A DNA stretch of 64,000 nt, taken from contig NZ_JAOSID010000001.1 in assembly GCF_030588185.1 (NCBI RefSeq), forward strand, positions 45,340 to 109,339. Reading direction: 5' to 3'. Shown piece by piece: positions 39,140 through 50,156 of the stretch (the first letter of the stretch is position 1; every line of letters begins with the position of its first letter). Under the pieces are notes generated by a model. The model saw nothing but the letters and a program-made list of their open reading frames with translations, made no database searches and was not told where the DNA came from. This DNA comes from Candidatus Phytoplasma melaleucae (GTDB lineage: Bacteria > Bacillota_I > Bacilli_A > Acholeplasmatales > Acholeplasmataceae). The position numbers were made by a program, and so were the translations under genes.

Positions 39140-42100
39140 TTATGCTTCAGGCAATTTTTCTATAAGTTTTAATTCTTCTTGAAATTTTTTTAAAATAGTT
39201 TTATTTATTTTAACTCTCTTTAAAAAATCCTGTTGAGAAAATAATTTTTCCTTTCTGTTTTTTACGATATTGTCAGCGCCTATTTGACCTAAACCATCAA
39301 TAGCAATAAAAGGCATTCTTAAAGCATTAGGTTTTTCCATAACAAATATATTAGCTTCTGATTTATTTAAATCAATAGGTAAAATAACATAACCTCTTTT
39401 TTTCATTTCTAAAGAATTAGTTAAAGTGTTTATCATATTTTGCGTTTTAACCGTATGAACAATATTCTTTGCATTTAATTCTTTTAGTTTATTTTCGATT
39501 TCATCTGTACTTTTTAACATAGTATCATAATCAAATTGATCAGTTCGTTTAGAAAAATAACCACTGTAAAACAAAAGAGGGTGATGAACTTTAAACCAAG
39601 CAATTCGAACTGCCATCAAAACATAAGCAACAGCGTGTGCCTTAGGAAAAAGATATTTTATTTTGGTTAATGATTTAATATACCAATTAGGAATCTTGCC
39701 GATTAATATTTTTTGCAGTTTTTTCCAATCTAGCGGATAAGAATATTGTTTTCCTTTACGTACAAATTCCATAGTTTCAAAAGCTTTCAGAGGAGAAATA
39801 CCTTTTTGAATTAAAGTATTCATAATCTCATCTCGACAACTAATAATATCGTTAAAAGAAATTTTTTCATTTTTATATGAAATAAAATCACCTGTTTGTC
39901 TAAGAATGTCTTGAGCATTTTCAAACCAAACATTTGTTCCATGTGAAAGTCCTGATACTTTCACTAAAGTAGCAAAATTTAATTTATGTTCTTTTTGGTA
40001 AATATCCTTAAGCATTTCGCGTACAAAATGAGTACCAAATTCAGGAATAGCAATAGAGGAAACTATATGTTTTTCATCATTAGAAAAAATTTGATAAACT
40101 TTAGGATCATCAATAGGAATATCTTGATAATGTGTAAAAGGGAACTCCATCGGATATTGTTCAACATAATCCATAAAAAATTTAATTAAAGTCGGATCAT
40201 CATGCCCCAAGATATCAATTTTAAATAAATTTTTTTCAAAAGAATGATAATCAAAATGCGTGGTTTTCCATAGGGAAGTTATGTCATCAGCAGGAAATTG
40301 TATTGGAGTGATTTCATATATAGAGTTATCTTTAGGAACTACTATAATTCCGCCCGGATGTTGCCCAGTAGAACGTTTAACTCCCTCGATCATATTTACT
40401 CTTCGATTGATTTCGTCGAAACGTATTTTACCTTCTAACCCTTTAACTTCATGAAATCCTTTAACATACCCATAAGCATTTCTTTGAGCTACTGTTTGAA
40501 TAGTTCCAGCTCGAAAAACATTATTTTCTCCTAATAATTCTTTGATATAATCATGTGCTTTGCTTTGATAATCTCCTGCAAAATTTAAATCAATATCAGG
40601 CATTTTATTGCCTTCAAATCCTAAAAAAGTTTCAAAAGGAATGTCTTGCCCATCTTTATGAAATCTTATAAAACAAAAAGGACAATTCATATTTGGTAAA
40701 TCATAACCTGAAAAAAAATTTGTTATAAAATTATAATCATTATTATCCTGTTGATTCCGAGAATAAATATCATTTTGATATTGTTGGTATTCTAGACATT
40801 GTTGTTCTTCTAATGACATTTTCATAACAGTGTATTGACATTTAGAACAACGATAATGCGGCCTTAATGGGTTTACCTCAGTGATCCCTAAAATATTAGC
40901 TATTAAAGAAGACCCGATAGATCCACGAGAGCCAACAGAATAACCATCTTGCATTGATTTTTTAGCTAAAAGATATGATAAATAATAAATAGGAGCTATA
41001 TAATGGTTAGCCGTTAATTTTTTTTCATTGCCTAAAATACTTCTTAATTCTTGATTAATTCTTTTTTGAACCAAAGGATGAATAATTTCTCCATATAAAT
41101 TTTTTATTTTTAATGCAATAATTTGGTGCATTTCTTTTTGAATACTAGGAATTTGCAAATTTTGATTGAAAGTATCATCCGGAAGATAAAAAAGTTTCTG
41201 TGGAAAAATTTCAATTTTTTCAATTTGTTGATTCAATAAATGAGTGTTATTAATAACAATATCCTGCTTTATTCGTTCATCTTCAATAAAATCAAAAGCA
41301 TCCAGCATTTCCTGGGTAGTTAAAAGATAATTATCAGGCAAATACTCAGTTTTATACCTAGATAACCTGTGTAATCCTCCCCCAATTAACTTAGCATTAA
41401 TATAAATTTCTCTATAAATTTTTTCGTGGGGATATAAATAATGAACATCTCCCGTAGCAATTACAATCTTATTTTGTTTTTGAGCTTCTGAAATAATTTT
41501 GATAATTGTTTGTTTAATTATTTCTATTCCATTTACGTAGTTATCACTAGAATCACCATCTAATTCATAAATAATATGTCGGTATGCTGATATAGGTTGT
41601 ATTTCGATATAATCGTAAAAAGCAATAGCTTTTTGTAAATCTTCATCATTTTGATTCAAAGCAATATTGAAAATATTACTATCACAACAACCGCTTCCTA
41701 TAATTAACCCTTCTCTATGTTTTTCTAGATTAGATTTTAATAATCTAGGTTTTTTGTAAAAATCTTTAGTTAAAGCGCAGCTCAATAAATAAAATAAATT
41801 ACGGTAACCGACTTGGTTTTTAACTATTACACTAATATGATAAGGCCTTTCATATTTATTATCAAGAGCACCTTTTAAATCAAACAAGTTTGTAATTTGT
41901 CGTTCTTTTAATTTTTCTAACATTTCCATGAAAATCATAACAGTCGCATTTGCATCAAATAAAGCACTATGATAATTTCCTTCTAAGGTAGATTTAACTT
42001 TAAGAGCTTTTACAATATTTTTCAAAGAAAAAGTTTTTAAACTTTTACTAAAGAATTTTTGTGCTAAAGACAAAGTATCTATAGTAAGAACCGCAGGAAA

Positions 42101-43666
42101 TTTCAGGCATAGTTGACGGCTTACTTCCCGTAAAAATTCAATATCAAAAGACACATTATGAGCTACCAAGTTATATCCTTTGATAAATTTAAGAAATTTT
42201 GGCATAATAATACTAATATTAGGTTTATTTTGTAAATCCTCATTGCTTATATGAGTTAATGTTTGAATAATAGAACTTAAATTAACTTCTGGATTCACAA
42301 ATTCATGAAATATTTGATCAGTTACTACTCCATTTTCTATTTTAATAGCAGCTATTTCAATAATTTTATCTCTTGTTTTCGAAAAACCAGTTGTCTCTAT
42401 ATCTAAAACTACATAATCTTGTTTTTGTAAAATAAAATCAGAGAACTGATCTTTATAAAACTCTTGATTAGTCACAAAAATAGGTTTTTCTTCGATAAAA
42501 TCTAATTCAACCCCTAAAATAGGCTTAATTTTTTTACCTTGAATATATCTGTTAATTTCAGGATAAGCGTATACTCCATTATGATCTGTAAAAGCAATAG
42601 CTTCATGTTGCCATCTTTCAGCAGTTTCTATATAATCTTTTGCGCTAGTAACAGCATCTAAATTAGACATTTTTGTATGCAAATGAAATTCAATTCTTTT
42701 TTTACCGCAGTAATCATCTATTCTTTTCATATAGTAAGGAGTTGCATCTATAATTACGTAACTTTCTAAATTAAAATAAAATTCTTGTTTACTTTCAGAC
42801 AAAGAAGTAACTATTTCTATTAATAGACCTTCTTTTAATTTTGTTTTAATATCTTCTAATTGGTGTTTTTGCGCATTATTAAAAAACTTACTAACTAAAA
42901 TAGAATCTTGCTTTGTTTCTGGCTCAACTAAATAAAAAGTAAAACGTTTATTCTTGATCTTTTCATTTCTATCCTTAAATAATTGAACATACCCTTTAAT
43001 TTTTATTTTTTTATATTTCTGTTTAAATAGTTTTAATTTTTCTTTAGAAATAGGAATATCCTGAAATAAGATCTCAGGTACTATATCATTATGTTCAGCA
43101 AGTGTTGTTACAACTGAACTTGATGCAGGCAACATATGATTTGTAGGTAAAATATCATTTTTAAGTTTAAAATCAAAATTAATACCATAATTTAACTCAA
43201 ATAATGTCTGTAATTTTTTCAATATATAAGTAATATCTTGAGAAATAATTTCTAATGTTTGAGTTTCAATATGAAATTGAAATATTCTTTGATGAGTATC
43301 AATTAAAGGTATTTTATCAAAAATACGATATATTTTATTTTGATCGTTCAAATCAATAATTTTATTTAACATATATTTAAATTTTTGGGGCCATAGATGA
43401 TGATTATATAAATGATCAAAATAACTAAATTTCCAACGAATATCAATATTCAGTTGTTTAATCAAGTTACGGGTTTTATGATGAAAAAAATTTTTAAATT
43501 GAACAGCAAATAAGTCTAATTGTTCAACTTGGATAGGTATATGAGAGGCTTCGAAAAAACAAGTCCAACTATTTTTCAATTTATTTACAAGTACTTCTTT
43601 TAAATCAAATTTTGGCAAATCTATACTTTTTAATATGTTTATGAAATTTTTATATTCTAAAGACAT
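39140..43666 (-). CDS. polC: DNA polymerase III alpha subunit, PolC type
   Basis: Main replicative polymerase of low-GC Gram-positive relatives, 1508 aa and complete. Order of domains: N-terminal region, OB fold (KIKIKGYVQLFKDR), first half of the PHP domain (IEFHLHTKMSNLDAV), inserted proofreading exonuclease (VVLDIETTGFSKTRDKIIEI), second PHP half (VIATGDVHYLYPHE), then palm and fingers with a zinc-binding pair (RCSKCQY, NCPFC) and the catalytic PDIDLNFAGDYQ and FKIDILGHDDP. HHH-type DNA-binding region at the end. Monocistronic, after tRNA-Leu on the same strand. Confidence 0.98.
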   Translation of the reverse strand: MSLEYKNFINILKSIDLPKFDLKEVLVNKLKNSWTCFFEASHIPIQVEQLDLFAVQFKNFFHHKTRNLIKQLNIDIRWKFSYFDHLYNHHLWPQKFKYMLNKIIDLNDQNKIYRIFDKIPLIDTHQRIFQFHIETQTLEIISQDITYILKKLQTLFELNYGINFDFKLKNDILPTNHMLPASSSVVTTLAEHNDIVPEILFQDIPISKEKLKLFKQKYKKIKIKGYVQLFKDRNEKIKNKRFTFYLVEPETKQDSILVSKFFNNAQKHQLEDIKTKLKEGLLIEIVTSLSESKQEFYFNLESYVIIDATPYYMKRIDDYCGKKRIEFHLHTKMSNLDAVTSAKDYIETAERWQHEAIAFTDHNGVYAYPEINRYIQGKKIKPILGVELDFIEEKPIFVTNQEFYKDQFSDFILQKQDYVVLDIETTGFSKTRDKIIEIAAIKIENGVVTDQIFHEFVNPEVNLSSIIQTLTHISNEDLQNKPNISIIMPKFLKFIKGYNLVAHNVSFDIEFLREVSRQLCLKFPAVLTIDTLSLAQKFFSKSLKTFSLKNIVKALKVKSTLEGNYHSALFDANATVMIFMEMLEKLKERQITNLFDLKGALDNKYERPYHISVIVKNQVGYRNLFYLLSCALTKDFYKKPRLLKSNLEKHREGLIIGSGCCDSNIFNIALNQNDEDLQKAIAFYDYIEIQPISAYRHIIYELDGDSSDNYVNGIEIIKQTIIKIISEAQKQNKIVIATGDVHYLYPHEKIYREIYINAKLIGGGLHRLSRYKTEYLPDNYLLTTQEMLDAFDFIEDERIKQDIVINNTHLLNQQIEKIEIFPQKLFYLPDDTFNQNLQIPSIQKEMHQIIALKIKNLYGEIIHPLVQKRINQELRSILGNEKKLTANHYIAPIYYLSYLLAKKSMQDGYSVGSRGSIGSSLIANILGITEVNPLRPHYRCSKCQYTVMKMSLEEQQCLEYQQYQNDIYSRNQQDNNDYNFITNFFSGYDLPNMNCPFCFIRFHKDGQDIPFETFLGFEGNKMPDIDLNFAGDYQSKAHDYIKELLGENNVFRAGTIQTVAQRNAYGYVKGFHEVKGLEGKIRFDEINRRVNMIEGVKRSTGQHPGGIIVVPKDNSIYEITPIQFPADDITSLWKTTHFDYHSFEKNLFKIDILGHDDPTLIKFFMDYVEQYPMEFPFTHYQDIPIDDPKVYQIFSNDEKHIVSSIAIPEFGTHFVREMLKDIYQKEHKLNFATLVKVSGLSHGTNVWFENAQDILRQTGDFISYKNEKISFNDIISCRDEIMNTLIQKGISPLKAFETMEFVRKGKQYSYPLDWKKLQKILIGKIPNWYIKSLTKIKYLFPKAHAVAYVLMAVRIAWFKVHHPLLFYSGYFSKRTDQFDYDTMLKSTDEIENKLKELNAKNIVHTVKTQNMINTLTNSLEMKKRGYVILPIDLNKSEANIFVMEKPNALRMPFIAIDGLGQIGADNIVKNRKEKLFSQQDFLKRVKINKTILKKFQEELKLIEKLPEA

Positions 43667-43778
43667 TGTTATTGTTACTCTTTTATTTATTTTATTTTTT
43701 CAATTTCTAACTAAACCATATTTTATTTTAGTTCGAAACAAGATATATATTTGTTTTAAGAGATTAGATAATATATAT

Positions 43779-43813
43779 AAAAAAAGAAAAAACACATGAA
43801 TTACTACCATGTG
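43779..43813 (-). terminator. Intrinsic terminator after tRNA-Leu
   Basis: CACATG (43793-43798) pairs with CATGTG (43808-43813) around a 9-base loop. On the minus strand it is followed by TTTTTTCTTTTTTT. It closes the tRNA-Leu transcript before polC. Confidence 0.8.
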
Positions 43814-43837
43814 ATACTATAAGTTAATTTTATATCT

Positions 43838-43924
43838 GGTACTGATGATCGGATTTGAACCGACATGAGTTATACACTCGTTTGATTTTGAGTCAAATGC
43901 GTCTACCAATTTCGCCACATCAGC
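43838..43924 (-). tRNA. tRNA-Leu (CAA)
   Basis: 87 nt, class II with a long variable arm. Acceptor GCTGATG with CATCAGT (first pair G-U), anticodon stem TTTGA/TCAAA around loop CTCAAAA, so anticodon CAA. T arm CGGTTCAAATCCG, CCA encoded (43838-43840). Confidence 0.95.
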
Positions 43925-44222
43925 ATTAAAAATTTTTTAACCATTCTTTTTTTATTATAACACATTATAAATAATAATTTAAATAGTTACACAGTTACAT
44001 TCCGTAAAATCTTTTTTTCTATACTCAAAATTATTGTATATTTTCATAAATTCCATAATAAAATCCAAATACCTCATAATTACAGCATGAGTAAATTTAA
44101 ATATTTAGTGATTAATTTTATTTGAGAATAGCCTTAATTTTATGTTAGTATGAAGATAAACTGAAAAATAAATGCGATTTAGAATATTCCTAATAATCAA
44201 AAGAAAGTGATTTTCGCTAAAT

Positions 44223-46418
44223 ATGTCAACGTCATTATTATTAAAAGAACTTAATACTGCTCAATTAAAAGCAGTTACCAATCTGCAAAATGCATTATAT
44301 GTTTTAGCAGGAGCAGGGACAGGTAAGACAAAAACTTTGACTACTAAAATTGCTTATTTAATAACTGAAAAAAATATTCCAAGCAAAAATATTCTTGCTG
44401 TCACTTTCACCAACGATGCTGCAATAGAAATGAAAAATAGATTATATAAATTTCTTTCTTATTCTTTGTTAAAAGATCTCACCTTAGGAACGTTTCATGT
44501 TTTAGGGAATCAAATCTTAAAACAAAACATCAATAAACTTAATTTACAATTAAACAATCATTTTATGATTGCAGATGAATATGAAAGTAAAAATATTATT
44601 CAAGAAATATTAAAAAAAATGAATATTAATAAGAATTTATATTCTTTATCTTTTTTGAAAAAAAACATTTCTTACTTAAAAAACCAAAGAATTAAAACCA
44701 AAATATCTAATAAATATTATCCCCCTAGTAACCTTACTAATAAAAAAATTGATATACAAATAGAAAAAATCGCCGAATTATACCAGTTTTATTTACAACA
44801 AAATAACTTATGTGATTTTGATGATCTGCTTATTTATACTTACCAATTATTGACAAATGATAGCATTGCCGCTATCTACCAAAAAAAATTTGATTATCTG
44901 TTAGTTGATGAATTCCAAGATATTGATTTAATACAGTATTATATAATAAAAACAATCGCTCAAAAGAAAAATATTTTTGTAGTAGGAGATCCTAATCAAA
45001 GTATTTATAAATTTCGAGGATCAGATATTATATGTAGTCAATTATTACAACAAGATTTTAACGCTTCTCTGAATTACTTAACTCAAAATTATCGTTCGTC
45101 TGCTTTAATTTTAGCAAAAGCTAATTCACTAATTCGTCATAATTATTCCGATGATAACCAAAATTTCTATAAAGCATTAAAAGCTGTTAATACATGGAAT
45201 GGAGAAATGATTTACCAACAATTTAAAGATGCTGAAACAGAAGCTAATTTCGTTACGCAACAAATCATTAGTTTAGTAAATAACAATAAATCTGATTATA
45301 ATGAAATAGCAGTATTATATCGTTTTAATTACTTAGAAAATGAAATAGAAAATCATTTAATAATGAAACAAATACCTTATAATATACAAAACAATTTTTC
45401 GTTTTACCAAAAAAAAGAGATACGCGATTTTATAGCTTATCTCAAGATTATACTATTCCCTCAACAAGATTTGGTTTTAAAAAGAATTTTAAACGTCCCT
45501 AAACGTGGTATTGGTAATAAAAGTATTAAAAAATTAGAACACATTGCTACAATGAAAAATATTTCTTTATGGGAAGCTATAAACTATTTACCCAAAAAGA
45601 CTAAAAAAGAATATAATTTAAAAACTAAATTAGATAACTTTAAAAACATATTTACAATAATTAATAATAAAATCCACAATAATATAATAAATTTAACCAA
45701 TATCGTCAATTATATCGATAATATTATTGGATATTCCCAAAAAATCAGCCTAAACAAAACACAAAAACTTGATAACAATCAAAATTGTATAAATGAACAA
45801 CAAACGGAAAATATTATTAGATTACAAAATATTTTGAACAAATCTGAAACTATATTAAAAGGAACTTTTTTTGAAAAGTTAAGATTAGTAATTGATAACA
45901 TTGTTTTATCTAATGAAAATAATAACTTTCATTTACATAAAAAAGTTACTTTATCATCTATTCATAAAGCCAAGGGATTAGAATTTGTGACTGTTTTTCT
46001 TGTAGGGTTTGAAGATTTACAAAATTATCAAGAACACAATTATATCCTGGATAATTATTCCTTAGAAGAGGAAAGACGTTTAGCTTATGTAGCTATTACT
46101 AGAGCTAAACAAAATTTATACATTAGTAGTGTACAAAAAAGATTTTTATTCGGAAAAGAACTATTATTAAAACCTTCCATTTTTATTAAAGAAATGAATT
46201 TATTCCCACATTGTCAAAAGAATTATTTGGACAATAAAACACAAAAAAAATTTTATTTGCCTAAAAAAACTTTTAAAACAGGTCATAAAATAATGCATAA
46301 ACACTTTGGAAAAGGGATTATTATTGCAATTAGTAATCCGATAGCTACTGTTCTTTTTCAAAAACCTCACGGCCTGAAAAAAATACTAATTACATATCTA
46401 TCCTCCTTAAATAAATAA
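44223..46418 (+). CDS. pcrA: ATP-dependent DNA helicase PcrA/UvrD
   Basis: Superfamily 1 3'-5' helicase for repair and replication-conflict resolution. Motif I AGAGTGKTKTL, Ia FTNDAAIEMKNR, II LLVDEFQDID, III VVGDPNQSIYKFRG, IV LTQNYRS, V SSIHKAKGLEF and VI RRLAYVAITRAK are all in order. The 731-aa length is usual, and the C-terminal GHKIMHKHFGKGIII segment is the PcrA-type RNA-polymerase/DNA-binding tail. Alone on the plus strand, with noncoding DNA on both sides. Confidence 0.95.
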   Translation: MSTSLLLKELNTAQLKAVTNLQNALYVLAGAGTGKTKTLTTKIAYLITEKNIPSKNILAVTFTNDAAIEMKNRLYKFLSYSLLKDLTLGTFHVLGNQILKQNINKLNLQLNNHFMIADEYESKNIIQEILKKMNINKNLYSLSFLKKNISYLKNQRIKTKISNKYYPPSNLTNKKIDIQIEKIAELYQFYLQQNNLCDFDDLLIYTYQLLTNDSIAAIYQKKFDYLLVDEFQDIDLIQYYIIKTIAQKKNIFVVGDPNQSIYKFRGSDIICSQLLQQDFNASLNYLTQNYRSSALILAKANSLIRHNYSDDNQNFYKALKAVNTWNGEMIYQQFKDAETEANFVTQQIISLVNNNKSDYNEIAVLYRFNYLENEIENHLIMKQIPYNIQNNFSFYQKKEIRDFIAYLKIILFPQQDLVLKRILNVPKRGIGNKSIKKLEHIATMKNISLWEAINYLPKKTKKEYNLKTKLDNFKNIFTIINNKIHNNIINLTNIVNYIDNIIGYSQKISLNKTQKLDNNQNCINEQQTENIIRLQNILNKSETILKGTFFEKLRLVIDNIVLSNENNNFHLHKKVTLSSIHKAKGLEFVTVFLVGFEDLQNYQEHNYILDNYSLEEERRLAYVAITRAKQNLYISSVQKRFLFGKELLLKPSIFIKEMNLFPHCQKNYLDNKTQKKFYLPKKTFKTGHKIMHKHFGKGIIIAISNPIATVLFQKPHGLKKILITYLSSLNK

Positions 46419-47130
46419 TTATTTTTTCAATTAATCATTTATCCTATCCTAAAAAATATGTTTTATTTACACATATTTCAAGACAATTTAATAATTTGTT
46501 GTATTTTAGTGTGAATTACTACTCGCATTAAAAAAATAAAATTCCTAACTTGTATGTGTCTAATTTATTATTCTAATTAATTCTAGCATCTATTATCTGC
46601 TCAAATAGTTTGTGATTTTATAAATATGTATAATTTATCCAAGACTCCTATTAACATAATTTTCTCAGTTAAACAGATTAATTTCTTTCGAGAAAAATAT
46701 ATCAACTTCAATATACTCTGATTTTTCATAATAAGATTATGGCAATTAAATAAGCTAATTAAAAGAAAATTATCAGTTAGAATAGAAAGTTTATAATAGC
46801 AAAAAAATAAAATTTAGTTTTTGCGCCGAAACAATAAGTAAATATTGTATTTACGAATTCAAAGAAGGAAAGCGAAATAATCCAAAACCACTTAAAAGAC
46901 AGTCAGTTGATAGTAATACAAAACTAACTACCAACTGAATTAAGCCTCAAATATTAGAAAAACAAAAGTTTAATTTATATCATGAATATAATTAACAGAT
47001 ACTAGTACATAAATAAAAATTTTGTTTTAATTTAGGGTAAAAGAAAATTAATTTCATATATTATGAAAGAATTATTGAAAAAATTGCATTTAAATTTGAA
47101 AAAAATTAATTAAGAGGGCAATAAAGCTAA
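46419..47130. other. 710-base noncoding stretch left of the secreted-protein cluster
   Basis: Very AT-rich; no supported ORF, tRNA or rRNA. The only structure seen is a hairpin at 46903-46938: TCAGTTG with CAACTGA, one mismatch, then TAGT with ACTA. It may be a terminator relic or a small RNA. Confidence 0.4.
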
Positions 47131-48303
47131 TTAAACCGCATAAACTTCTTTAAAAGCATCTTCAACATCTTCTATAGTTACTATTTTACGTTCGTTTTTT
47201 GCTGTTTTAGAAATAATACTATTTAATAATTTTTCTAATTGTCTATTAGAAAGCATAAAAAAAGTTTTTGGTGATGATGCAAATCGTTCAATTTCCGCAT
47301 TTACCTCATTCAAAAGATAATTTAGAGCATTGTCGTGGTATTTATTTTTTCTTTGTTTAATGCGAAGTTTTAAAAAGTCTTCACGTTCTTGCTGATTACC
47401 TGGTTTAACTTCGATATGATAATCAAAACGAGATTTAATAGCCTCATCTAATTGATCATAATAATTGGTAGCACCAATAATTAGAATTGGTTTTGTCGGA
47501 TCATTTTCGGTACTAGTTAATTCCACTTTAAATTGGTTTACAATATTAGCTAAATCTTTACTATTATTTTCGCTATTTTTTGATAAATCTTTAAAAATTT
47601 GTTCACACTCATCCAAAAAAATAATAGATCCATTGATATTTGCCCTTTTATTATTTAATCTCACATCTTGAAATAAGTCACGAACTTTTTGTGGCCCTTC
47701 TCCCACATAACTACATGAAAAATCAGGAGCTGCAAGTTCATAATAAGAAATATTATCTCCTGCTTTCTTAGCTAAAGCTCTTGCTAGAAAAGTTTTTCCT
47801 GTTCCGGAACAACCATAAAAAATAACTCCTTGTGGCGGCTTAATTTCGCCTAATCCTTGATAACAATAAGGTTTTTGTATATAATGAAGAAAATTTTCTA
47901 AAGCTTTTTTTTCTGTTTTCATTCCGATCAAATTATCATATTCAGGCAATTTAGCTTTTTCTTTTGGCTTGAACTTAGTATCTTGAGGTAATATATAATC
48001 TTGTGCTTGTGATTTCGAAGAAACATTTGAACCAGAATTTTCTCCTTCGTTTGAAATTTTCTCTTTTTGTGAATCATCTATCTTTTTTTCAGATTCATAT
48101 TGAGTCTTTAACTCTTTTGTAATGTTTTGAAATTTTTCGTCACATATATCTTGTAAAGCTTTATCAACGTCATATTCTAGAAATAATTCTTTAGGCATTT
48201 TTTCTAAATTATGAAAATGGCGCTCATATTTTCTGGTTAAAGACCAAACAAAAAAACAGCCAAATAACAAAGCGAAAACAAAAAAAACAAAAAAAATAAT
48301 CAA
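47131..48303 (-). CDS. Membrane-anchored AAA+ ATPase lacking a protease domain
   Basis: 390 aa. One N-terminal membrane helix (residues 2-21), then a charged low-complexity linker to about residue 118. The AAA+ module that follows has Walker A GCSGTGKT (164-171), Walker B IIFLDE (227-232), sensor-1 IIGATNYYDQLDEAI and an arginine-finger SRFD. It resembles the AAA part of FtsH but has no HExxH zinc protease, so it unfolds or remodels proteins rather than degrading them. It is third of a same-strand run behind two exported proteins of unknown function, with a 69-base gap. FtsH itself is at 56-58 kb. Confidence 0.8.
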   Translation of the reverse strand: MIIFFVFFVFALLFGCFFVWSLTRKYERHFHNLEKMPKELFLEYDVDKALQDICDEKFQNITKELKTQYESEKKIDDSQKEKISNEGENSGSNVSSKSQAQDYILPQDTKFKPKEKAKLPEYDNLIGMKTEKKALENFLHYIQKPYCYQGLGEIKPPQGVIFYGCSGTGKTFLARALAKKAGDNISYYELAAPDFSCSYVGEGPQKVRDLFQDVRLNNKRANINGSIIFLDECEQIFKDLSKNSENNSKDLANIVNQFKVELTSTENDPTKPILIIGATNYYDQLDEAIKSRFDYHIEVKPGNQQEREDFLKLRIKQRKNKYHDNALNYLLNEVNAEIERFASSPKTFFMLSNRQLEKLLNSIISKTAKNERKIVTIEDVEDAFKEVYAV

Positions 48304-48372
48304 CCAAAAATCATAATTTTTATTAAATTTAATTTTTTTTTTTAATATATTGTTCCTCCTTTAATTCAAAAA

Positions 48373-50064
48373 CTAATTATTACTTCTTTTTTTTGTTATT
48401 AATCTATATTTTTCATTTTTGAAATTATCTGACATAATATTATCGTTCTGTAAAGCAACTTCTTCTTTCTGAGAAAATTTATCTGGAATTAAATTTTTGA
48501 CTAATTTAGATTCTAATTGATACCTTTTTTCTTTATTAAAAGAAATGAACTTAGGATCTACTAAATAATGAGATAAAGGTGTGTTGTCAGATTTTATTTG
48601 AACATCTTCATTGTTTGGTTGATTAATTTTTCTTGAAGAGCTCGCCATGTCTAGTTCATTGTCCCATTGCATATGCATGTTGCTTATAAATTTACTAAAT
48701 GCAATATCATTTAAAAAGATAGACCCTGGCGAACCTTTTTCCATAGCTCCTCTTGGTAATATTTTGCCTAGCGGAAAAAATTGTTTAATATGTAAATCAG
48801 AATATGTTTGTTCATTGTCATTTTGATACTGAGTTTTCACCCAAAAAATAAAAATTTTTCCATATCCATTTTTTTCATATTTAGTATCTTTGTCTAAAAA
48901 TAAATTTAATTTGGTTGCTTCTTCTCGAAATAATTCTGTTAATTTCCCAATTTTATCTAATCTGTCATCATTTAAAGATAGAAGTTCATCCACACTATTT
49001 AAATTAATAATACAGGAATAATTTTGTCCAATAAGAACAATAATTTTTTCTTTATATATACGATAATTTTTAAACGAAAAAGGTTCCCATGAGTCAATTA
49101 ATCGATGTTGTTGTAATATATCATTTATTGTTGATTCCCCTTCTTTTTTAAAAATCGTTCCATTCTTTATCAGATGCGAAGGTATAAAAAAATGTCTAAT
49201 ATTTGCATTATTACAATTAAAGATATTTGGCAAAATCTCTTCTTTTCTGTTGGGAATTGTATTTATAACAATTTTTATTTTAGGTTTTCCCACAAAATCT
49301 GAGAATTTTATCGATTGGCTTTTTTTATAGATGTTTTGGATTACATCATTAGTTTGTGTTTGTTTAGTAAAAAGAAAATTATAATTATCGGTTACATCAA
49401 AATCCATTTCTAAAGTTAAAAAATCTGTTAAAATTTTTAAATCTTTTTCTGTTATGCCGATGTCTTTACTAGCATTTTGAGAAATACCAAGAATAACTTG
49501 ACATTTTCCGTCAATAAAAGGGATTTTTTGGAATTCTTTTGCAGAATAAGAAAAAGTGACATCATAATCATTCGAACTAGTAAATATTCTGTTCAAGGAA
49601 AGTTTTTTGTAATTATTTTTAATTATTTTTGTATTAACAATATCACCTTGTTCAGCTAATATACAATTATCTAAATTTTCACCTTCATAATAATTAATAT
49701 TAAAATATCTTGTTATATCATTTTGATTAGATAATGTAACCTTTGCTTTCATATGTAAATATAAATCTTCATTTTTACATAATTGGGTATCTTCATATAA
49801 AGATAAGTTAAACCCATATTTTTCTTCTAATTTCTGTTCCCCTTCTTTTTCTAGCACGTTAAAGGGTTCTATTTTTAATAGGAATTGAGCTAACGGAATA
49901 TTTTCTTGTTTTTTTGTTTGAAAACAAAGAGAGTTATCAAAAAATGATTCTGGAATATTGATAGCCAAATTTGCTTTTAATTGCAAACAAAGATTATGAC
50001 AAAAAAACGAAACAAAAAGAAAGTTAATAATATTAATAATATTTTTTAATTTGAAACCAGACAT
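48373..50064 (-). CDS. Exported hypothetical protein, upstream partner of the AAA+ ATPase gene
   Basis: 563 aa, family not recognised. The N-terminus has a hydrophobic segment at about residues 10-32 (INIINFLFVSFFCHNLCLQL), so it is exported or anchored outside. The rest is hydrophilic with mixed alpha/beta character, many Asn and Lys, and a disordered C-terminal 70 residues. ENIPLAQFLLKIEP near residue 55 resembles EDIPLAEVKKGQFLLVED in the neighbouring 362-aa protein, hinting at a shared module. Middle gene of a three-gene run; surface or host-contact role possible but unproven. Confidence 0.6.
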   Translation of the reverse strand: MSGFKLKNIINIINFLFVSFFCHNLCLQLKANLAINIPESFFDNSLCFQTKKQENIPLAQFLLKIEPFNVLEKEGEQKLEEKYGFNLSLYEDTQLCKNEDLYLHMKAKVTLSNQNDITRYFNINYYEGENLDNCILAEQGDIVNTKIIKNNYKKLSLNRIFTSSNDYDVTFSYSAKEFQKIPFIDGKCQVILGISQNASKDIGITEKDLKILTDFLTLEMDFDVTDNYNFLFTKQTQTNDVIQNIYKKSQSIKFSDFVGKPKIKIVINTIPNRKEEILPNIFNCNNANIRHFFIPSHLIKNGTIFKKEGESTINDILQQHRLIDSWEPFSFKNYRIYKEKIIVLIGQNYSCIINLNSVDELLSLNDDRLDKIGKLTELFREEATKLNLFLDKDTKYEKNGYGKIFIFWVKTQYQNDNEQTYSDLHIKQFFPLGKILPRGAMEKGSPGSIFLNDIAFSKFISNMHMQWDNELDMASSSRKINQPNNEDVQIKSDNTPLSHYLVDPKFISFNKEKRYQLESKLVKNLIPDKFSQKEEVALQNDNIMSDNFKNEKYRLITKKRSNN

Positions 50065-50156
50065 AAATACTCTCTTTCAAAAAGTACAGAAAATATTTTT
50101 TTAAATCAATTCTTTTTAATTCTTGTCCAAAAAGAAATATTTAAAAAATATTAAGA

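Noticed and set aside
46626..46730. Short plus-strand frame starting MYNLSKTPIN considered as a secreted mini-protein
   Set aside because: Only about 31 codons, no hydrophobic core, no ribosome site.
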